7,007 nucleotides of DNA from Deltaproteobacteria bacterium (GTDB lineage: Bacteria > Desulfobacterota > DSM-4660 > Desulfatiglandales > B25-G16): assembly GCA_019310745.1 (NCBI GenBank), contig JAFDDS010000033.1, positions 1 through 7,007 of the forward strand, written 5' to 3'. The translations under genes and the position numbers were made by a program. Shown piece by piece: positions 1 to 6,190 of the stretch. The notes under the pieces are model-generated. The model did no database searches, was not told the origin of the DNA, and was given only the letters and a program-made list of their open reading frames with translations. Numbering within the stretch: the first letter of the stretch is position 1; every line of letters starts with the position of its first letter.

Positions 1-32
1 ACCCTAAACCGGATAAACTGATTACTAACACT

Positions 33-674
33 ATGATTAAAGAAGATAGATCCATACAGAGGAGATGGGACGGAACTGCCTTTGAACCAGATCCATGTCT
101 TTGGTCTCAATTAAAAAAAGAAAACCCAGAAGAAATTTGCCATAAGGCCCTTGTGAGCTATGAGCACGAAAAAGGATTTTTGCTTCCTTTTTTAAACCAA
201 ACCTTTCAGGTTTTACCAACGAAAAGAACTATTATTCCTTTATGTAGACAGGTCCCTACAATTAAATCATTCGAACTTGATCTCATTATTCTCACCTATC
301 TGCTCAGAGTGAAGGCAATAGATATAGGTGGAAACATAATAAACGAAAAACAAATTCCTGGTGGGGAGGCATTTTTTCGCGGGCCTCACTCTTTTAACAC
401 ACGCCCTATGGAGGAAATATTCGGGGAGGACCGTGATGCATTTCTTTCAGTTGGTAAGAAACTTAACGGTAAGGTGAGGAAATTAGGAGATGCTGGTATT
501 TGTTTACCTGTGTTGCCGAGGGTACCTGTGACCTTAATTCTTTGGGTAAAAGATGATGATTTTCCAGCAGGGATCAAGGTAGGTTTTGATAGCAGTATAT
601 CACATCATCTCCCATTGGATATTATTTGGGCTCTGATAAATGTAATTTCTCAATGGATGACACTATCGGTATGA
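33..674 (+). CDS. DUF3786 domain-containing protein (5' end uncertain, possibly partial)
   Basis: I recognise the uncharacterised DUF3786 family, common in anaerobic bacteria and archaea; its biochemical role is unknown. The domain appears to run from about residue 24 (LWSQLKKENPEEI) to the C-terminus. The best-conserved block is near residues 152-196: a GDAG segment, the run LPRVPVTLILW, an acidic DDDFPAG, then an FDSSISHHLP segment. The protein is soluble, with no signal peptide or membrane segment. The 213-residue length suits a single-domain member. The start is uncertain: no Shine-Dalgarno precedes the ATG, and the frame stays open leftwards to the window edge (reading ...KPDKLITNT). The real start, or an N-terminal domain such as the Fe-S module sometimes fused to DUF3786, could lie outside. 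It converges on panP, with a shared hairpin between them. Family call is fairly firm; function is unknown. Confidence 0.8.
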   Translation: MIKEDRSIQRRWDGTAFEPDPCLWSQLKKENPEEICHKALVSYEHEKGFLLPFLNQTFQVLPTKRTIIPLCRQVPTIKSFELDLIILTYLLRVKAIDIGGNIINEKQIPGGEAFFRGPHSFNTRPMEEIFGEDRDAFLSVGKKLNGKVRKLGDAGICLPVLPRVPVTLILWVKDDDFPAGIKVGFDSSISHHLPLDIIWALINVISQWMTLSV

Positions 675-683
675 AAAAATAGA

Positions 684-738
684 AGGCGATCAGCAATCAG
701 CGTTTGTGTACCGAATGGTTACGATCAACCGATCGCCT
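684..738. terminator. Probable bidirectional intrinsic terminator between convergent genes
   Basis: AGGCGATC (684-691) is the exact reverse complement of GATCGCCT (731-738), giving an 8-bp GC-containing stem. On the plus strand CTCTTTTA follows the right arm. On the minus strand the left arm is followed by TTCTATTTTTTCAT, read from the A-run at 674-679. A smaller GGTT/AACC hairpin (717-720 with 727-730) sits inside the 39-nt loop. The position just after the DUF3786 stop and overlapping the last codons of panP fits termination of both genes. The long loop and modest T-tract on the plus strand keep confidence moderate. Confidence 0.5.
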
Positions 739-2410
739 CTTTTATGATTGGCTCAAATTGATCAATTAGCCTGAGCGCTATTTTATTTTGGGTGGACACA
801 ATTTTTTTAAGAATATCAGTATTGATTAATGGGTTAATCAATACAGCCCTTAACACTACTATTCTTTGGGGCCTGTACGGGGTTGACTCAAGGATGGTTC
901 TTGAGACAAAAGTAGTGTCATCCTGTCGTATGGACTTTTGCAATAGTATATTTAAGTCATTGAGCACGCTATTTACTTTTTGTATCTTCTTTGTAAGATT
1001 TTTTCTATCGTTGTTATTAGAGAGCGTTTTTTTTCTTTCTGCCCATTCATTCAATTTCTCCATTATCTTTTTCGGAACAAGGCGATAGTTCAGGATAAAA
1101 AGATCAGGATGGTTCAATATCTCAAAGTTTCCAGATTCCTCCAATATTCTCTTGAAGGTAGATGTTGCTTCCTGTGCCTGTCTAAAAAGCAATCTATATC
1201 CATCCCTGCCTATAATTTTCAGTGAAGCCCATAGCTTTAAGCATGCAAAAGGCCTTGATCCCTCTATAGTAAAACGCCCTGTGTCAACGCTATCTGGGCG
1301 ATTTACATACTGAGAAATGGTTTTGAGATGATTCAGATCCTTTTCGTTGCGGAAAACGACAACACCCATTGCCATGGGGCAGTAAAGTAATTTATGTGCA
1401 TCCACAGCTACAGAATCCGCCTTTTCTATTCCCTGAAAGAGTGATTTGTATTCATCGACTAACAGGGCAGCGCCTCCCCAGGCAGCATCTACATGGAAGT
1501 ATGCATTCTCTTCTCTGGCAATATCACCAAGTTCCATAAGATTATCTATATTACCTGTCTCGGTCGTGCCAGCAATACCTATTATGGACATAATCTTTGT
1601 TTTTTTACCTTTTTCCAGATCATTTCTTTTGATATTTTGTATAGTTTTTCTCAAGACCTTGATGTTAATCCGATTATAGGTGTCTACTGGTATGTAAATA
1701 ACATTTTTTTCTCCAAGGCCGAGAAGATTTGCTGCTTTTCTAATTGAATAATGACCTCTTCTGGAAACAAGTATAACCATTTTTGAGTAGCCATAATAAT
1801 TCAATGCACCTTCCACCCCAACCTTTCTAATACCGGGAAAATTTCCATCGACTGGAAAGGCCCTTTCTCTGGCAACCATTAGTGCAGTCAGGTTGCTTAT
1901 TGTGCCTCCTGATGTAACATTTCCAAGAGCAATCCTGGGATTCTGAATATGTTTACGATAAAATGTATCATCACGATTAAAAATAATCCTGTGCATCCAG
2001 GCAATAAGCTCTCTTTCTACAAAACTGGAGGCCTTTGCAGTCTCTATTTTTACCTGATTCTGGTTGAGTGCAGCGATAATTATCTCTAATAGTATCATAA
2101 AATATGGGATGGCACTGGTCATATGCCCAACATAGTGAGGACTCCCGACCTTAACAGAATGAACCGTAACCTTGTCTTTGATCTCTTGGAGCACATCCCT
2201 GATAAGTTGGGGGTCTTCAGGTGTTGAGATCTGATCAAAGATCTGGGCTAATTCAGGCAGTGTTATTCTTTTATGAAGACCTTTTTTCTCCTGAAAAAAC
2301 TCATGGATCATCTCTAAGACGGCATGCCCAAACTCCATAAATTTATCTGTAGAGTCAGGCATGATAAATAGTTTACGAAGATAATCTAAACTGGATTCAA
2401 CCTTTTTCAC
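725..2410 (-). CDS. panP: PLP-dependent aspartate 1-decarboxylase, PanP type (group II decarboxylase)
   Basis: Predicted cytoplasmic pyridoxal-phosphate enzyme converting L-aspartate to beta-alanine for pantothenate and CoA synthesis, an alternative to the pyruvoyl enzyme PanD. Group II decarboxylase landmarks are clear: SGGT at residues 167-170, the cofactor-stacking His220 in RRGH, the HVDAAWGG motif at 306-313 with Asp308, and the Schiff-base Lys340 in DAHK. An N-terminal block (GHMTSAIPYF, 95-104, then ALNQNQVKIET, 114-124) and a C-terminal FVSRT (501-505) match what I recall of Vibrio/Shewanella PanP rather than classical glutamate decarboxylase. The length, 561 residues, suits that family. 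The start codon is GTG at 2410-2408, chosen for AAGGAG 7 nt upstream. It is last of four minus-strand genes, 13 nt after the membrane protein gene. Glutamate or aromatic amino acid decarboxylation cannot be excluded from sequence alone. Confidence 0.85.
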   Translation of the reverse strand: MKKVESSLDYLRKLFIMPDSTDKFMEFGHAVLEMIHEFFQEKKGLHKRITLPELAQIFDQISTPEDPQLIRDVLQEIKDKVTVHSVKVGSPHYVGHMTSAIPYFMILLEIIIAALNQNQVKIETAKASSFVERELIAWMHRIIFNRDDTFYRKHIQNPRIALGNVTSGGTISNLTALMVARERAFPVDGNFPGIRKVGVEGALNYYGYSKMVILVSRRGHYSIRKAANLLGLGEKNVIYIPVDTYNRINIKVLRKTIQNIKRNDLEKGKKTKIMSIIGIAGTTETGNIDNLMELGDIAREENAYFHVDAAWGGAALLVDEYKSLFQGIEKADSVAVDAHKLLYCPMAMGVVVFRNEKDLNHLKTISQYVNRPDSVDTGRFTIEGSRPFACLKLWASLKIIGRDGYRLLFRQAQEATSTFKRILEESGNFEILNHPDLFILNYRLVPKKIMEKLNEWAERKKTLSNNNDRKNLTKKIQKVNSVLNDLNILLQKSIRQDDTTFVSRTILESTPYRPQRIVVLRAVLINPLINTDILKKIVSTQNKIALRLIDQFEPIIKEAIG

Positions 2411-2417
2411 CCATATT

Positions 2418-2423
2418 CTCCTT
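2418..2423 (-). promoter_or_regulatory. Shine-Dalgarno deciding the GTG start of panP
   Basis: On the minus strand AAGGAG lies 7 nt before the GTG at 2410-2408. An ATG at 2414-2412 is only 3 nt from the SD and opens a five-codon frame ending in TGA, so it is not the panP start. Confidence 0.6.
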
Positions 2424-3065
2424 TTATCTAGATTTATAAACCGTATTCTTCCAGGAAGTGAACATTGCCAAAATATAAAGAATCTCTCCTGCTATTAATG
2501 CCTCATATCTGTATGGCAAGGGCATATGTTGATGAAGGGTAGCACCAGTGTCCCTCATGAAAGAATAAAGGATTATAAGGGTACCGATTATTGTCATGAC
2601 CCAGGCTAAGGATGATGGCCGGAAATCATGCCCTCTATTGAAAAGAAATAGAATAAAGAGGCCAGCTACAATCATCATTATGGCAATAGTTACAGGAGCA
2701 ATTACTGGGCCAATCCATGGAAGGGGGATGAGAAACAGGATGTCCCAATCCAATAGAGATAATGGCCATCCAATGGCTATCTTGAGCCATATGTAATAAA
2801 ATATGTCCCAAAAACCAAAGAAGATAAGGAAATAGGCGAATTTTTCCCAGAACCTTTTGCTGATGAGAGCACTCACTGAGATGAGCATTAAAATGGTTGC
2901 TATCTCTCTTGCAATCTCAACAATAAAGTGCCTGGTTGTTATTATCTCCAAAGGGAATGAAAAACCTTCTGGATAGTAAAGGGCCCGTAAGTATATGACT
3001 ACCCCTGCTTCCACAAGGGCCATAGATATACTAAAGGTTATTATCCAGAAAAGTTTTCTCATCAT
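2424..3065 (-). CDS. Conserved-looking multi-pass inner-membrane protein of unknown function
   Basis: I do not recognise a named family. From the ATGATG start the protein has about 213 residues and is almost entirely hydrophobic. About six membrane segments can be drawn at residues 5-28, 53-70, 76-95, 108-140 (long, perhaps two), 154-170 and 188-203. Distinctive features are two tryptophan-aspartate motifs, WDIFYYIWLK (about 86-95) and WDILFLIPLPWIGPV (about 107-121), a charged EIAREI near 50-55, and a polar loop with RDTGATLHQHMP (about 171-182). There is no signal peptide beyond the first membrane segment. An upstream in-frame ATG at 3098 would overlap nadA by 32 nt. I prefer the ATG at 3065 because AAGGGA lies 5 nt before it (8 nt before the second ATG), leaving one base after the nadA stop. 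The tight spacing implies translational coupling with nadA and co-expression with panP. No transport or enzyme motif is evident. Confidence 0.75.
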   Translation of the reverse strand: MMRKLFWIITFSISMALVEAGVVIYLRALYYPEGFSFPLEIITTRHFIVEIAREIATILMLISVSALISKRFWEKFAYFLIFFGFWDIFYYIWLKIAIGWPLSLLDWDILFLIPLPWIGPVIAPVTIAIMMIVAGLFILFLFNRGHDFRPSSLAWVMTIIGTLIILYSFMRDTGATLHQHMPLPYRYEALIAGEILYILAMFTSWKNTVYKSR

Positions 3066-3066
3066 T

Positions 3067-3984
3067 TCAGTCCCTTGGAATGGCAAGCATTCTCTCAATT
3101 GCCTTTATCGCCCTTACCCTTATATTTTCGGCTACTTTTATAACAGGAGATATATTTAAAAGGGCATTTACTATATCTGTGAGGTTAATCTTTTTCATAT
3201 CTGTGCATAGCATCTTTTCATCAGCAGGAATAAAAACCTTATCCGGATTCTGAGTTTTTAGGGTATGAATTATCCCTGTTTCTGTTCCTATGATAAACTC
3301 CATATGTTGAGACTTTTTTGCATAATCAAGCATTCCAGAGGTACTTGTGGCCTCATCTGCAAGGTCAATCACTTCTGGTCTACACTCAGGGTGGGCCAAA
3401 AACACTGCCTCAGGGTAGTCATTCTTAACCTTTTTTACCTGCTCGGGTGTCAGTTTATCATGATAAGGACAGAATCCTTCCCAATAAACTATCTTTGTAT
3501 CGGTGTATCTCTGGGTATATTGGGCGAGATTCCTATCAGGAGTCATAAGTATAGTGTCGTGATTAACAAGGGATTTAACCACTTGTATAGCATTGGCTGA
3601 TGTGCAGCAGATATCGCTTTCTGCCTTAACTGAGGCAGTGGAATTGACATAACTGACTACTGGAACACCAGGTAACTCCTTTTTTTTCTTGATTAATGCT
3701 TGGGCGGTTATCATATCGGCCATAGGACAGCCAGCCGATATAACAGGCAGGAGAACTGTCTTGTCTGGACATACGATAGAGGCTGTCTCTGCCATAAAAT
3801 GAACGCCACAGAAAACTATTATTTTGGCATTTGTTGTAGACGCCTCAATCGATAACCCTAAGGAATCTCCTGTTAAATCGGCTATATCCTGTATCTCTGG
3901 CCTTTGGTAATTATGGACTAACAGGATGGCATTTTTTTCCTTTAGAAGTCGTCTTATCTCTTTCTGTAATTCTTTTATACCCAT
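3067..3984 (-). CDS. nadA: Quinolinate synthase NadA
   Basis: Cytoplasmic [4Fe-4S] enzyme that condenses iminoaspartate with dihydroxyacetone phosphate to form quinolinate in de novo NAD synthesis. The three expected cluster cysteines are visible and well spaced: Cys86 (SAGCPMAD), Cys172 (EGFCPYH) and Cys260 (EKMLCTDMKK). Other family motifs are LVHNYQ near residue 23, FCGVHFMAETA near 58-68, SYVNSTASVKAESD near 111-124, HPEC at 198-201 and TETG at 234-237. The 305-residue length is typical of the shorter bacterial and archaeal-type NadA, and nothing looks broken. The ATG start is backed by a strong AGGAGG 7 nt upstream. It lies 21 nt after the acyltransferase stop and one base before the membrane protein. 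Neither nadB nor nadC is in the window, so iminoaspartate supply and quinolinate use must be encoded elsewhere. Confidence 0.97.
   Translation of the reverse strand: MGIKELQKEIRRLLKEKNAILLVHNYQRPEIQDIADLTGDSLGLSIEASTTNAKIIVFCGVHFMAETASIVCPDKTVLLPVISAGCPMADMITAQALIKKKKELPGVPVVSYVNSTASVKAESDICCTSANAIQVVKSLVNHDTILMTPDRNLAQYTQRYTDTKIVYWEGFCPYHDKLTPEQVKKVKNDYPEAVFLAHPECRPEVIDLADEATSTSGMLDYAKKSQHMEFIIGTETGIIHTLKTQNPDKVFIPADEKMLCTDMKKINLTDIVNALLNISPVIKVAENIRVRAIKAIERMLAIPRD
3071..3076 (-). promoter_or_regulatory. Shine-Dalgarno for the membrane protein, inside the nadA 3' end
   Basis: On the minus strand AAGGGA falls within the last nadA codons, 5 nt before the first and 8 nt before the second codon of the tandem ATGATG at 3065-3060. 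This supports starting the membrane protein at 3065 or 3062 rather than at 3098. Confidence 0.45.
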
Positions 3985-3991
3985 TTTAAAA

Positions 3992-3997
3992 CCTCCT
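3992..3997 (-). promoter_or_regulatory. Strong Shine-Dalgarno of nadA
   Basis: On the minus strand AGGAGG, within GGGAGGAGG, stands 7 nt before the nadA ATG. It is the best ribosome binding site in the operon and contrasts with the acyltransferase gene upstream, which has none visible. Confidence 0.7.
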
Positions 3998-4005
3998 CCC
4001 TCTAT

Positions 4006-5004
4006 CTAATTTCTAGCCTGATCACGCCTGAAATTCTCTACCAATGCAAGAGGATTATTGGTCTCATATAAGTTTTCCAAACCAGGTATATCCTTCCATC
4101 TCCTGTGCAGCCAAAGCCAATGTTGAGGATACTTCATGATATAATCTTCAAAAATTTGATTTATTTTCCGTGTATTTTTCTTTAGATCACTCGCCTCGTC
4201 AGATGTACGAACCAGTTTTAGAGGTTCATTTATCTCTATCCTATATCTTCCTGGTCCCTTTCTTATAACAAATGAGGGTACTATGCTGGCCCCTGTACGC
4301 CTTGCAAGAAGTGGAGCTGTTATATGTGTCTGGGATGGAATACCAAAAAAATCAACCACAATTCCGTGCCTACCGACCTTTGGGTTGCCACCTGCCTTCT
4401 GATCGGCAGCGGTCATCGTAATCGCATTCTGCAGGAGCAACCGGTGCATCTTTTTTAATGCCCCATCAGCTCGAACCGTGATTACATTATGTGCCTTCAC
4501 AATGGAGCTAATAAGACGCTCCAGATATGGGTTATCTAACTCCCTTAGAACAGCAGCCATTGGAGGAATATTTAGGTAACATAAATATATAAAAAGGTAT
4601 AAATTTCCGAAATGTCCTATGACTAAAACTGTACCCTTGCCCCTTTTTATTGATTTCATTAAGTGTGATGATCCTGAAATCTCAATATATTTATGATAGT
4701 TTTCAGGGGTAGTTATTTTATATAATTTTACAAGGTCAAAAATATACATGGCAAGATGTTCACAACTTTCTCTGCCAAGGATTTCTCTTTTTTTATTATC
4801 CAACTTCCTTCCGAAAACTACTGATATATTAGCATTAGCAAATCTGTGCCGGGACCTATCAATACGGTAATATGTCCTCCCTAAAAAGGTACCAAGAAGA
4901 GCAACTAACCGAAATGGCAGGAGATAGATTACCAACAGAAATAAACGGAAAGCGAAATAAACCAAAAAGTTTATCAGCATAATTTTTTTAGCATTACTTC
5001 TCAT
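4006..5004 (-). CDS. LpxL/HtrB-family lipid A (lysophospholipid) acyltransferase with an altered catalytic motif
   Basis: The family transfers an acyl chain from acyl-ACP to a lipid A precursor, or to related glycolipids, at the inner membrane. An N-terminal membrane anchor spans about residues 9-30. The acyltransferase core follows: GHFGN at 130-134, a LRELDNPYLERLI segment at 153-165, AADQKAGG at 199-206, VDFFG at 217-221 with the ARRTGASIVP block at 234-243, and near the end HWLWLHRRWK at 295-304. The 332-residue length is slightly above the usual ~300. The expected HX4D/E dyad reads His131-F-G-N-L-Tyr136, so the acidic partner is missing; the codon is TAC. The ATG at 5004 is the only upstream-supported start (an in-frame TGA lies at 5025-5023), but no Shine-Dalgarno is visible and the ATG sits in a hairpin arm. 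It is first in the run with nadA. Family call is firm; activity and acceptor are uncertain. Confidence 0.85.
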   Translation of the reverse strand: MRSNAKKIMLINFLVYFAFRLFLLVIYLLPFRLVALLGTFLGRTYYRIDRSRHRFANANISVVFGRKLDNKKREILGRESCEHLAMYIFDLVKLYKITTPENYHKYIEISGSSHLMKSIKRGKGTVLVIGHFGNLYLFIYLCYLNIPPMAAVLRELDNPYLERLISSIVKAHNVITVRADGALKKMHRLLLQNAITMTAADQKAGGNPKVGRHGIVVDFFGIPSQTHITAPLLARRTGASIVPSFVIRKGPGRYRIEINEPLKLVRTSDEASDLKKNTRKINQIFEDYIMKYPQHWLWLHRRWKDIPGLENLYETNNPLALVENFRRDQARN

Positions 5005-5046
5005 TGTTATTGATGTAGCAACTCAGGAAAGCTACGTCAACAATGA
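5001..5046 (-). repeat. Long imperfect inverted repeat enclosing the acyltransferase start codon
   Basis: TCATTGTT (5001-5008) is the exact reverse complement of AACAATGA (5039-5046). Inside it, GATGTAGC (5012-5019) pairs with GCTACGTC (5031-5038) except at one position. A 3-nt bulge (5009-5011) lies on one side and an 11-nt loop (5020-5030) is at the tip. In the minus-strand message the AUG of the acyltransferase (5004-5002) lies within the closing arm. No T-run follows on either strand, so it is not an intrinsic terminator. It could be an operator or a translational control hairpin. Confidence 0.6.
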
Positions 5047-5062
5047 AAAGTAACGGCATACC

Positions 5063-5091
5063 TTGACACACTTATGTTGTTACAGTAATCT
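5063..5091 (+). promoter_or_regulatory. Predicted sigma-70 type promoter of amrS
   Basis: A perfect -35 hexamer TTGACA (5063-5068) is followed after 17 nt by TAATCT (5086-5091). The latter keeps the T, A and final T most conserved in -10 elements. Transcription would start near 5098 and leave a leader of about 79 nt before amrS. Inferred from consensus only. Confidence 0.5.
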
Positions 5092-5103
5092 GAAAACATA
5101 AGT
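5070..5103. repeat. 9-bp inverted repeat flanking the predicted -10 element
   Basis: ACTTATGTT (5070-5078) and AACATAAGT (5095-5103) are perfect reverse complements separated by 16 nt that contain the putative -10 hexamer. The placement suits an operator. The arms are AT-rich, so chance occurrence is possible. Confidence 0.45.
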
Positions 5104-5124
5104 CCTTTTTAATAAAATTACTGT
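5082..5124. repeat. 8-bp inverted repeat interleaved with the 5070-5103 repeat
   Basis: ACAGTAAT (5082-5089) is the exact reverse complement of ATTACTGT (5117-5124). Its left arm lies in the loop of the 9-bp repeat and its right arm lies outside, giving an A1-B1-A2-B2 order. The two stems either compete or could form a pseudoknot if transcribed together. Confidence 0.4.
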
Positions 5125-5139
5125 TTACTTTAAAGTGAA
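5124..5139. promoter_or_regulatory. Short near-perfect palindrome, possible operator
   Basis: ACTTTAAAGT (5127-5136) is a perfect 10-bp palindrome, and TT/AA pairs beyond one mismatch extend it to 5124-5139. It lies in the amrS leader and upstream of the minus-strand operon. A binding site for a dimeric regulator is possible, but its AT-rich composition makes this weak. Confidence 0.25.
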
Positions 5140-5176
5140 TTCTTTTTAAAGGCACAATTAAGGGAAGGTAGAAATT

Positions 5177-6190
5177 ATGAAAGAAGCAATGCTCTATGAA
5201 AAGCTCTCTGACAAGAGGGTAACGTGCAATCTTTGCAATCACCGTTGCACAATAAAGGATGGCAATTACGGCATCTGTGGAGTAAGGCAAAATAGTGATG
5301 GATCTCTTCTTAGCCTTGTCTATGAAAGGATCGTGGCATCACATATTGACCCTATTGAAAAAAAACCCCTCTTCCAATTCTATCCCGGCTCCAGAGCTTA
5401 TTCCATTGCCACTGTTGGATGTAACTTCAAATGCAAACATTGCCAGAATTTTGATATATCCCAATTGCCAAGGGAAAAAAGGGAGTACATTGTTGGCGAG
5501 AAGATTTCCCCTGAGGAAATAGTAAAGGAGGCAGAGAGTTCTGGTTGTCAATCGATTGCCTATACCTATACAGAGCCTACTATATTTTTTGAGCTTGCCT
5601 ATGACACGGCAAAGATAGCGCACCGGAAGGGGATCAAAAACATCTTTGTGAGTAATGGGTTTATGACTCCTGAGGCCTTGGTTGAGATCTCACCTTACCT
5701 TGACGGTATTAATATTGATTTAAAGGCTTTCACTGATACGTTCTACAAAGAGATATGTGGTGGCCGGCTGGAGCCGGTTCTGGAAAACATTAAACTTGCC
5801 AAGAAGCTCGGAATTTGGATTGAGATAACAACCCTGATTATTCCGACACTTAATGATAGCAAGGACGAGTTACAGCGGATAGCCGAGTTTATAAGAGATG
5901 TGGACAGAGATATTCCCTGGCACATCTCACAATTCTATCCAACATATAAATTAACAAAACAACCACGCACACCAGTAGAAACATTGCATATGGCAAGAGA
6001 AATAGGCATAGAGGCCGGTCTCCATTATGTTTTTGAGGGAAATGTGCCTGGAAGGGGAAATGAAAGTACGTATTGTTACAAATGCGGGGAGCTATTGATC
6101 GAAAGGTGGGGCTATTCTATAATTAAAAATATAATAGAGGATGGACATTGCCCCTCTTGCAAGAGCTCTGTCGCAGGTGTTGGTTTATAA
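5177..6190 (+). CDS. amrS: AmmeMemoRadiSam system radical SAM enzyme (AmrS)
   Basis: Cytoplasmic radical S-adenosylmethionine protein of the AmrS family. The family is usually encoded with AMMECR1- and Memo-like proteins, and its reaction is not established to my knowledge. The radical SAM motif is GCNFKCKHCQN with Cys82, Cys86 and Cys89. It is preceded by an N-terminal cysteine set (Cys17, 20, 24, 34 in CNLCNHRC...GIC) and by the family block SHIDPIEKKPLFQFYPGS (55-72). YTEP at 131-134 and LDGINIDLKAF at 175-185 fit the barrel. The C-terminus carries CYKCG (300-304) and CPSC (325-328), resembling a zinc ribbon. The 337-residue length is normal for the family and the gene looks intact. ATG 5177 has GGAAGG 8 nt upstream (5163-5168) and a consensus-like promoter. 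It is divergent from the acyltransferase operon. Neither amrA (AMMECR1) nor amrB (Memo) is in the window. PflA-type activases are the main alternative, but the N-terminal block favours AmrS. Confidence 0.92.
   Translation: MKEAMLYEKLSDKRVTCNLCNHRCTIKDGNYGICGVRQNSDGSLLSLVYERIVASHIDPIEKKPLFQFYPGSRAYSIATVGCNFKCKHCQNFDISQLPREKREYIVGEKISPEEIVKEAESSGCQSIAYTYTEPTIFFELAYDTAKIAHRKGIKNIFVSNGFMTPEALVEISPYLDGINIDLKAFTDTFYKEICGGRLEPVLENIKLAKKLGIWIEITTLIIPTLNDSKDELQRIAEFIRDVDRDIPWHISQFYPTYKLTKQPRTPVETLHMAREIGIEAGLHYVFEGNVPGRGNESTYCYKCGELLIERWGYSIIKNIIEDGHCPSCKSSVAGVGL

Noticed and set aside
725..2410. Calling the decarboxylase a glutamate decarboxylase of the acid-resistance type
   Set aside because: Block structure and the C-terminal FVSRT motif fit PanP, and no antiporter gene is adjacent.
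3066..3098. Upstream ATG at 3098 as the membrane protein start
   Set aside because: It would overlap nadA by 32 nt and add a polar 11-residue leader. A Shine-Dalgarno fits the ATGATG at 3065-3060 better.
3265..3600. Open frame of 111 codons on the plus strand
   Set aside because: It lies wholly antisense to nadA, has no family resemblance and no ribosome site, and the opposite frame is unmistakably coding.
5001..5046. Hairpin considered as an integron attC-like or other recombination site
   Set aside because: The arms begin with GTT and end with AAC, the opposite order to attC core sites. There is no integrase or cassette-like gene in the window.
5001..5046. Hairpin considered as an intrinsic terminator
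   Set aside because: Neither strand has a T-run after the stem, and the hairpin lies at the 5' end of one gene and far upstream of another.
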